The position numbers were made by a program, and so were the translations under genes. Positions 59,578 through 64,000 of a DNA stretch of 64,000 nucleotides are shown piece after piece. Under the pieces are notes generated by a model. The model was not told where the DNA came from and did not search any database. It saw nothing but the letters and a program-made list of their open reading frames with translations. Every line of letters starts with the position of its first letter. Within the stretch, counting starts at the first letter, position 1. Source of the stretch: Devosia sp. Root413D1 (GTDB taxonomy: Bacteria; Pseudomonadota; Alphaproteobacteria; Rhizobiales; Devosiaceae); assembly GCF_001425235.1 (NCBI RefSeq), contig NZ_LMEA01000009.1, positions 1 to 64,000 of the forward strand, given 5' to 3'.

Positions 59578-60719
59578 CGGAGCGCCCGACCGCCAACCTG
59601 CAGGAGCTGCTCGTCGCCTGTCTGCGGTTCGATGGCGCTGAGGGCGATCAGGCCCTGGCTGGCCGCATCGCGGCTGCAGGGTGGGAGCAGTTGCTCGGCC
59701 ATGCCGACGAGCTGCGCCTTGCTTCGGTGCTGATCACGGCAGTCATGCGTCGCCGTCTCGCGCCACCGGTGCCGCCGCTGACCCTGCCTGACGGACGCAT
59801 GACCATTACCAGGGCGCTGCAGCAACGCTGGACCGATCACCTGGCGCGTCGCGCCATCATGCGGCAGCGCCTTGACGAGATCGTCGGAGCCCTGCGGCGC
59901 GAGGCCATCGTTCCGCTGGCGCTGAAAGGCGGGCGATCGATCGTCACCGGCGCGCCGGACTGGCGGCACCTGCGCGACCTCGACCTGCTGGTCGCGCCGG
60001 CTGAGGCGCAGCGCGCTCAGCAGATCGTCCTGGCGCTCGGCTATCGTCCGGCCGGCGAGCCCCGTCCCCGGCTGATCCATCATCATCTGCACGAGCTGTA
60101 CCGCGCCGACATGCCCGGCTGGATCGAAATTCACCGGCGCGGCGGCCCCTCGCGCGTCGAGCAGTTCCTTCCCTCTGCCGAGCTGCTGGCCGCAGCCATG
60201 GACGCCTCGCCGGGCAATGCGGGCGCTATGGTCCTGCCGGACCATCTGCACGTCCTGCACGGCATCATCCATCACCATGTCGGCCACCGCGCCGTGAAGC
60301 ATGCCACCATCGAGCTCAAGGCGCTCTACGAGTTCGCCGCCGCGGTCATCGACATGGACGAGGGCGGGCGACGCCAACTGGTCGAGCGCGCCGCGAGGCA
60401 TCCGCGCCTGCTGGCAATCCTCGAGCTCTGGACGGCGGCGGCAAGCGATTTGCTGGGCATGCCGGTGGCGGCGTCGCTGCACCTGGCGACGGATTCGATC
60501 GCCTGGTGGGCCAGCATGTGCCGGGCGACGCCGGACATACCGTCACCGGGGATCGGGCCGGAACTGCGCGCGGCCACGTCTGCCGAGCGGATGCGCCGGG
60601 CAGCCGGCGGCGACAGCGCCCTGCGCCGGTTCTACTGGCGGCTGACCATGCCGCTGACCTTCGTCAAGCGGCCGATGCTCATGCCAACGCGGCGGCACCG
60701 CCAAGCGCCATCGCCTTGA
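59574..60719 (+). CDS. Nucleotidyltransferase-family protein (NTP_transf_5/PF14907-like)
   Basis: This 381-aa protein has the PF14907 pattern: a helical N-terminus, PLALKGG (115-121), the metal-binding RHLRDLDLLV (131-140, DxD at 135-137), GWIEIHRRG and a His-rich HVLHGIIHHHVGH. These proteins are common beside peptide-modifying genes with PqqD-like or HprK-like proteins, as here on the opposite strand. The transferred group is unknown. Its last 41 bp overlap the end of the convergent GT2 gene. Confidence 0.8.
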   Translation: MTERPTANLQELLVACLRFDGAEGDQALAGRIAAAGWEQLLGHADELRLASVLITAVMRRRLAPPVPPLTLPDGRMTITRALQQRWTDHLARRAIMRQRLDEIVGALRREAIVPLALKGGRSIVTGAPDWRHLRDLDLLVAPAEAQRAQQIVLALGYRPAGEPRPRLIHHHLHELYRADMPGWIEIHRRGGPSRVEQFLPSAELLAAAMDASPGNAGAMVLPDHLHVLHGIIHHHVGHRAVKHATIELKALYEFAAAVIDMDEGGRRQLVERAARHPRLLAILELWTAAASDLLGMPVAASLHLATDSIAWWASMCRATPDIPSPGIGPELRAATSAERMRRAAGGDSALRRFYWRLTMPLTFVKRPMLMPTRRHRQAPSP

Positions 60720-61803
60720 CGCGATATTCCTGAACCCCCGGGGCGGCGGCGGCCGCGCGCGCAAAGGCTGCGGCTGCCTCGGCGCGGTTACCCAGGCGCA
60801 GCAGCGCGACGCCCATCAAGTCGTGGGCATAGGCGCCGAAAATCCGTCGGTCGTGCGCCAGGATGTCGTCGACGACCGCATCGGCATCTTGTGCAAGGAG
60901 CAGCCGCAGGTCGTCGATCGCCGCACCAAATGCTCCGGCATTCACGCTGGCGCGAGCTCGGAGGAACAGCAGCGACCAATTCTCGGGGTGAAACGTCAAT
61001 CCCGCTGCGATCAACTCGCGCATATCTTCTCCGCGCTGCATGCGAAGGCGAGCGTGGGTGTGGATCAGCATGCTGCGCATGATGCGGCCCGGCCGGTCGG
61101 TGGGCTCACGGCGCCCCAGCCCCTGACTCGAGACCGCGATCGCCTCGTCCAACTGGTCCAGTCCGGCCAGCGTGTTGGCCAGATCCTGCCAGTAGTAGCT
61201 GCGATCGGGATGGCGCTCCACCGAGGCGCGCAACAGGGGCAGGTTGCGGCGGTACTTCGCCAGCATGTCGCCGTCATAGCCCAGATGGAAGAGCTTGGCG
61301 GTCGTGTCGATGACATGCACTCCGGCCGCACGCTGCAGCGCCGACAGGTCGGGCAGCATCGTCTCGTGCATTGCTCCCTTGAACCGGAGCCGCTTGTCGT
61401 TTCGGAACAGCCGGAACTCGCGGTAGAGCGTGCTGTTGCTGGTCACCCGGAACAACAGTCGGGCGGCATAGACATCGGGGGCATCGAGCCCGACGCGCAG
61501 GTCATCGCGCGTGGTTTCGACCAGGCGTTCGTCCGCGTCGATGTAGAGAATCCACTCCGACCCGGCCGCCTCGAGGCCGACATTGCGGGCGGCGGCGAAA
61601 TCATCGTGCCAGGCATACCGAAGGATGCGTGCCCCATGCGCCCTGGCGATGTCGACCGAGGCATCCGTAGAGCCGGTATCGACGATGACGATCTCGTCGA
61701 CCAACCCCTGCAAAGATTTCAAGCAGCCGTCGAGGAACGGCTGCTCGTTCTTGACGATCATGCACGCGCTGATCCTGGGATCAGCGCGCGGTGTTTGGCT
61801 CAC
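60679..61803 (-). CDS. Family-2 glycosyltransferase with TPR-like C-terminus (SunS-like)
   Basis: This 374-aa protein starts ISACMIVKNEQPFLDGCL and has VDTGSTD, a typical GT2/GT-A nucleotide-sugar site, with the metal-binding DAD at 89-91 (LYIDADERL). The C-terminal half (about 200-370) is a chain of TPR-like helices (YYWQDLANTLAGLDQLDEAI, AYAHDLMGVALLRLGNRAEA). This architecture matches the SunS/cd02511 group, which includes the enzyme that glycosylates sublancin on cysteine. The GTG start at 61803 overlaps the stop codon of the upstream peptide gene (GTGA). The peptide has no cysteine, so any sugar would be O- or N-linked. Confidence 0.83.
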   Translation of the reverse strand: MSQTPRADPRISACMIVKNEQPFLDGCLKSLQGLVDEIVIVDTGSTDASVDIARAHGARILRYAWHDDFAAARNVGLEAAGSEWILYIDADERLVETTRDDLRVGLDAPDVYAARLLFRVTSNSTLYREFRLFRNDKRLRFKGAMHETMLPDLSALQRAAGVHVIDTTAKLFHLGYDGDMLAKYRRNLPLLRASVERHPDRSYYWQDLANTLAGLDQLDEAIAVSSQGLGRREPTDRPGRIMRSMLIHTHARLRMQRGEDMRELIAAGLTFHPENWSLLFLRARASVNAGAFGAAIDDLRLLLAQDADAVVDDILAHDRRIFGAYAHDLMGVALLRLGNRAEAAAAFARAAAAAPGVQEYRVKAMALGGAAALA

Positions 61804-61982
61804 GAACCGGTGGAGTTCGCAGCGAACGCCGGGCTCACCATCAGGCCATCGACGGCAAACGATACCACCACAGGAACGGCAAACGCCGAAGTCGTCACCA
61901 GTTTGCGCAGCGCATCGCGGCGACCCTGGTCAACAGTTTCGAGCGCCTGTTCGAGCCGCTCGCTCTCGTTCTTCTCAGACAT
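61800..61982 (-). CDS. Candidate modified-peptide precursor (60 aa)
   Basis: I do not recognise a named family. AAGGGG lies 6 bases before the ATG, and the stop overlaps the GT2 start, so this is a real, coupled gene. The N-terminal 27 residues are charged (MSEKNESERLEQALETVDQG then RRDALRK). Residues 29-50 are hydrophobic with AVPVVVSFAVDGLMVS. The end is PAFA-ANSTGS, where AFA resembles a signal-peptidase site and the tail is a six-residue Ser/Thr/Asn sequence. No Cys, Trp or Tyr is present. Located between an HPr-kinase-like gene and a glycosyltransferase, and after a PqqD-like chaperone, it may be a leader plus core peptide, or a small membrane-anchored substrate. Confidence 0.7.
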   Translation of the reverse strand: MSEKNESERLEQALETVDQGRRDALRKLVTTSAFAVPVVVSFAVDGLMVSPAFAANSTGS

Positions 61983-62032
61983 CGCAACCCCTTGCTCTCA
62001 ATCAGCTGCGAAATGTTGCTCCGCAACGTGGT

Positions 62033-62866
62033 TCACGTCAACTGCGATGCAATACTTGACAGGTGCCATTCAGCGGTAGCGAGGTCTCCGAGCAACAGTT
62101 GGTAGGCTGGTACCTCCACCGCCACCTGCCGCAGCCGCCCGGCAGCGGCGGCTACGCCGGTACGCGGCAGCATCACTTCGCCCATCAATCGCCCGAAAGC
62201 ATCCTTGCTGACGATCGGCCGCGCCGCCGAGCGCCCACCGTGGTTCGCAACGAGGAATACCATGGCGTCAAGCCGGCCCGGGCGAATCGCCCATGGCCGT
62301 CCGCCCACCGCGGGACTGATCGAGCGGACAATCGAGCCGTCCCAGTTGTGAACAGAGGGCGCTTGCCAGACCTGATCCGGCAGCTTCGCGACCAGGTGCA
62401 GGCTCCCCTCTTTCACCCGCAGGGTTCGAGGACGCGCCACCACCTCGCTGTCCCGAATGACCAGGTGTTCGTCGCCCTCGACGTCATAGCCGGCCAGCGC
62501 CAGATGCAAAGCGAGTGTACTCTTGCCCGATCCCTTGTGCCCGACCAGCAGGACGCGGCGCCCGCCGATCATCACCGTGGCCCCATGCAGGAACGGGGCG
62601 CCCGGCTCACCTTCGACCAGATCGGCGAGGATGATCCGGTGCATGGCGCTGAGCACATGGTTCGGCGTTCCCTCGACGAGTTCGCCCGAGGGCAGGGTGG
62701 CCGCGAGAAAACCGTCGCGGAAGCGCACCGGAATATCGAGAACCTCGAGCGGCAGAGCCGGCAATTCTGGCGCCGCTTCGACGAAGCGCAACAGCGAAGC
62801 GACCTCGTCGGAGGGGGGATGCAGCCGATACTCTCGCCTCAGGGTGCGGCAGACGATGGGGCGCAA
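62033..62866 (-). CDS. HPr-kinase-related ATPase (HprK-rel-A type)
   Basis: This 277-aa protein has the P-loop GHKGSGKST (109-117). After it comes the HprK-like DVEGDEHLVIRD (128-139), then LHGATV before the P-loop. It lacks the N-terminal regulatory domain of true HPr kinases. Related proteins phosphorylate Ser in peptides of lasso-peptide clusters, and they accompany PqqD-like proteins in the so-called HPr-rel-A cassette. No HPr gene is present. A TTG at 62866, overlapping the end of the PqqD-like gene by 28 bp, is the best start, with AAGGG upstream. The longer frame to 62992 is Arg-rich shadow sequence of pqqD. Confidence 0.8.
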   Translation of the reverse strand: MRPIVCRTLRREYRLHPPSDEVASLLRFVEAAPELPALPLEVLDIPVRFRDGFLAATLPSGELVEGTPNHVLSAMHRIILADLVEGEPGAPFLHGATVMIGGRRVLLVGHKGSGKSTLALHLALAGYDVEGDEHLVIRDSEVVARPRTLRVKEGSLHLVAKLPDQVWQAPSVHNWDGSIVRSISPAVGGRPWAIRPGRLDAMVFLVANHGGRSAARPIVSKDAFGRLMGEVMLPRTGVAAAAGRLRQVAVEVPAYQLLLGDLATAEWHLSSIASQLT

Positions 62867-63135
62867 ACCACCAGCCCTTCGTCGAGCAGCGAGGCGAGGC
62901 AGTCCTTGACTGCCTCGGTCGGCGCCACGTCGAGGCCGAACGCATCGGCGATGAAGGCCTCGATCTCGCCGGCCGTCTTGTTGAGGCCGCACAGTTCGAA
63001 CACGATCAGCGCGGTCGGATTGAGGAAGTGCACGCGCTCGCGTTCGTTCTGGTAGACCATGGCGCCATCCGGTACGCGATTGACCTCGATGCCATCGACG
63101 GAACTGAACTTCGTATCGGGTGCGATCTCAGTCAT
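62839..63135 (-). CDS. PqqD-like peptide chaperone (HPr-rel-A system type)
   Basis: This 98-aa protein has the PqqD layout: VNRVPDGAMVYQNERERVHF (beta hairpin), then FLNPTALIVFELCGLNKTAG and a helical C-terminus (EIEAFIADAFGLDVAPTEAV). PqqD proteins bind leader peptides and present precursors to modifying enzymes. Its presence suggests the 60-aa peptide downstream is a substrate. It begins 27 bp after the glycosyltransferase stop codon and overlaps the HprK-like gene. Confidence 0.83.
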   Translation of the reverse strand: MTEIAPDTKFSSVDGIEVNRVPDGAMVYQNERERVHFLNPTALIVFELCGLNKTAGEIEAFIADAFGLDVAPTEAVKDCLASLLDEGLVVCAPSSAAP

Positions 63136-63162
63136 CGCATCTGGTCTCCTTTGGCCCGCTGG

Positions 63163-64000
63163 TCATCTAGCTGCAATTTCCGAAAGGCGGCAAGCGAGCC
63201 GTTCGATGACGCCACCCCGCTGATACTGCGCGCGGACGATAGACCATGCGGCCTCCACGCGGGTCGCGCTGGCGCGGGCATCGGCGATAGTATCGAGCGT
63301 CGCCTCGGCGAACCCGGCGACACTGTCGGCGAGCAGCAAGTGCTTGCCGCTTTCGAACGGCAGCCCCCTGGCGCCGAGGGTGGTTGCGACCAGCGGCACC
63401 CGGTGCGCGGCGGCTTCGAGCAGTTTCACCCGCGTACCGGCGCCAGCGCGGAGCGGCGCAAGAAACACCGTGGCTCGACCATAGGCATCGGCGACGTCTT
63501 CGATATCGGGTTGAACCTCGACCCTGTCCCGCTGCCCAAGCCGGGCAACCCGGCCGGCATCGCGCCCAACGATCAGCAGACGCAGCGGACGAGCCGCATG
63601 GCGTTGGATGAGAGGCCAGATCTCCTCAACGAGCCAGTTGGCCGCATCGACGTTCGGTGCGTAGCCGAATGAGCCGAGAAACAGCAGCGTTGCGCCATCA
63701 TCTCGCCGATGGGTTTCGGCCGGCACACTCACCGCGTTCTCGATGACCTCGAGCCCGGCGGTCGTCGGGTGGCGGTGCTCGATCAGAGCTGCATCGAGCC
63801 GGCTCGAGATGAACCGGGCGGCAAAGCGCGGGGCTTGCCGCCCGATGAGTGCGGCCATGGCGTCGGCCTCCGCCGCTGCCCAGGCCGAACCGACCGGATC
63901 GCCCGGCTCCAAAGTTGCGGCGATCTCACGGTGGGAGGTCCACTCGTCCTCATCGAGATCAACGGTCGCTCGTGCGGCGTCGAGCACCTGAAGCGCGTCG
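63163..64000 (-). CDS. Glycosyltransferase (GT-B, family 4-like), truncated by the window edge
   Basis: The frame is open from 64000 to the stop at 63163, giving the C-terminal 279 residues. LLFLGSFGYAPNVDAANWLV, LRLLIVGRDAG and APLRAGAGTRVKLLEAAAHR, followed by VPLVATTLGARGL, are the Rossmann and nucleotide-sugar binding motifs of GT4-type enzymes. The start is off the window: the internal GTG at 63987 is unlikely to be real because the preceding residues (ALQVLDAARATVDLDEDEW) continue the usual N-half pattern. It is probably the first visible gene of the operon leading to the peptide and GT2. Confidence 0.8.
   Translation of the reverse strand, partial: DALQVLDAARATVDLDEDEWTSHREIAATLEPGDPVGSAWAAAEADAMAALIGRQAPRFAARFISSRLDAALIEHRHPTTAGLEVIENAVSVPAETHRRDDGATLLFLGSFGYAPNVDAANWLVEEIWPLIQRHAARPLRLLIVGRDAGRVARLGQRDRVEVQPDIEDVADAYGRATVFLAPLRAGAGTRVKLLEAAAHRVPLVATTLGARGLPFESGKHLLLADSVAGFAEATLDTIADARASATRVEAAWSIVRAQYQRGGVIERLACRLSEIAAR

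Noticed and set aside
62867-62992. Longer HprK-like protein starting at 62992
   Set aside because: The extra 42 residues are Arg-rich and lie out of frame entirely within the PqqD-like gene, so a TTG start at 62866 is preferred.
60679-63135. Lasso peptide biosynthetic cluster
   Set aside because: The HprK-like, PqqD-like and nucleotidyltransferase proteins occur in some lasso clusters, but no asparagine-synthetase-like cyclase or transglutaminase-like protease is in the window.

Overview
The window is G+C-rich chromosomal DNA of an alphaproteobacterium, most likely of the order Hyphomicrobiales and plausibly Devosia-like. This is inferred from codon use, the very large share of TRAP and ABC uptake genes, FCD-type GntR regulators, and two families of palindromic intergenic repeats. 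No ribosomal RNA or other strong species marker is present, so the genus is a guess.

Layout. Positions 1-165 hold the end of an insertion sequence running off the left edge. Positions 343-3434 are ordinary housekeeping: a small membrane protein, a 1-Cys peroxiredoxin, a GIY-YIG protein, a YjbR-like protein, two membrane proteins and tRNA-Ser(GGA). Directly behind the tRNA (about 3435-8400) sits a visibly less G+C-rich accessory block. It encodes an AAA+ ATPase overlapping a subtilisin-like protease, which is the IetA/IetS toxin-antitoxin and defence-type pair, followed by an unrecognised CxxC/SHIVP zinc protein that resembles an HNH nuclease. An outer-membrane beta-barrel gene follows.

From 9.4 to 46 kb the window is one long catabolic island for sugar acids or oligosaccharides. 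A GntR regulator is followed by a UxaA-type dehydratase, a 4-OT-type tautomerase, a hydantoinase A/B-like pair and an SDR. These face an aldehyde dehydrogenase and a complete TRAP transporter. Next come a DHDPS-family lyase, a class II aldolase, a second GntR with its own divergent DHDPS-family gene, and a complete Opp-type ABC importer with two paralogous BNR/Asp-box proteins. A second Opp-type importer (with a fused double ATPase), a large glycoside-hydrolase-like protein, a beta-hydroxyacid dehydrogenase, a ROK regulator and a PfkB kinase complete the island. A 14-bp pseudo-palindrome (consensus GATTGTCAGCAATC) recurs before gntR, uxaA, the TRAP/lyase divergent promoter, both BNR genes and possibly the second importer, suggesting one regulon.

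From 46 to 58.5 kb lies a glycoside/hexuronate module. It has a LacI regulator, LplB/YtcP-type permeases with their binding protein, a YesL-like protein, a GH2 beta-glycosidase, an SDR, a FadR-like regulator, an orphan binding protein and mannonate dehydratase (uxuA). Together these suggest uptake and cleavage of a beta-glucuronide or related glycoside and degradation through mannonate.

From 58.5 kb to the right edge is a quite different cluster: a family-10 fucosyltransferase-like protein, a PF14907-type nucleotidyltransferase, a SunS-like family-2 glycosyltransferase, a 60-aa peptide translationally coupled to it, an HPr-kinase-related ATPase, a PqqD-like peptide chaperone and a truncated glycosyltransferase. 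The peptide looks like a candidate substrate of a little-described peptide-modifying or glycan-linked system and is the most interesting part of the window.

Palindromic repeats sit at five of the six convergent gene junctions, where they probably act as bidirectional terminators. At the sixth junction (60679-60719) the two genes overlap tail to tail instead.
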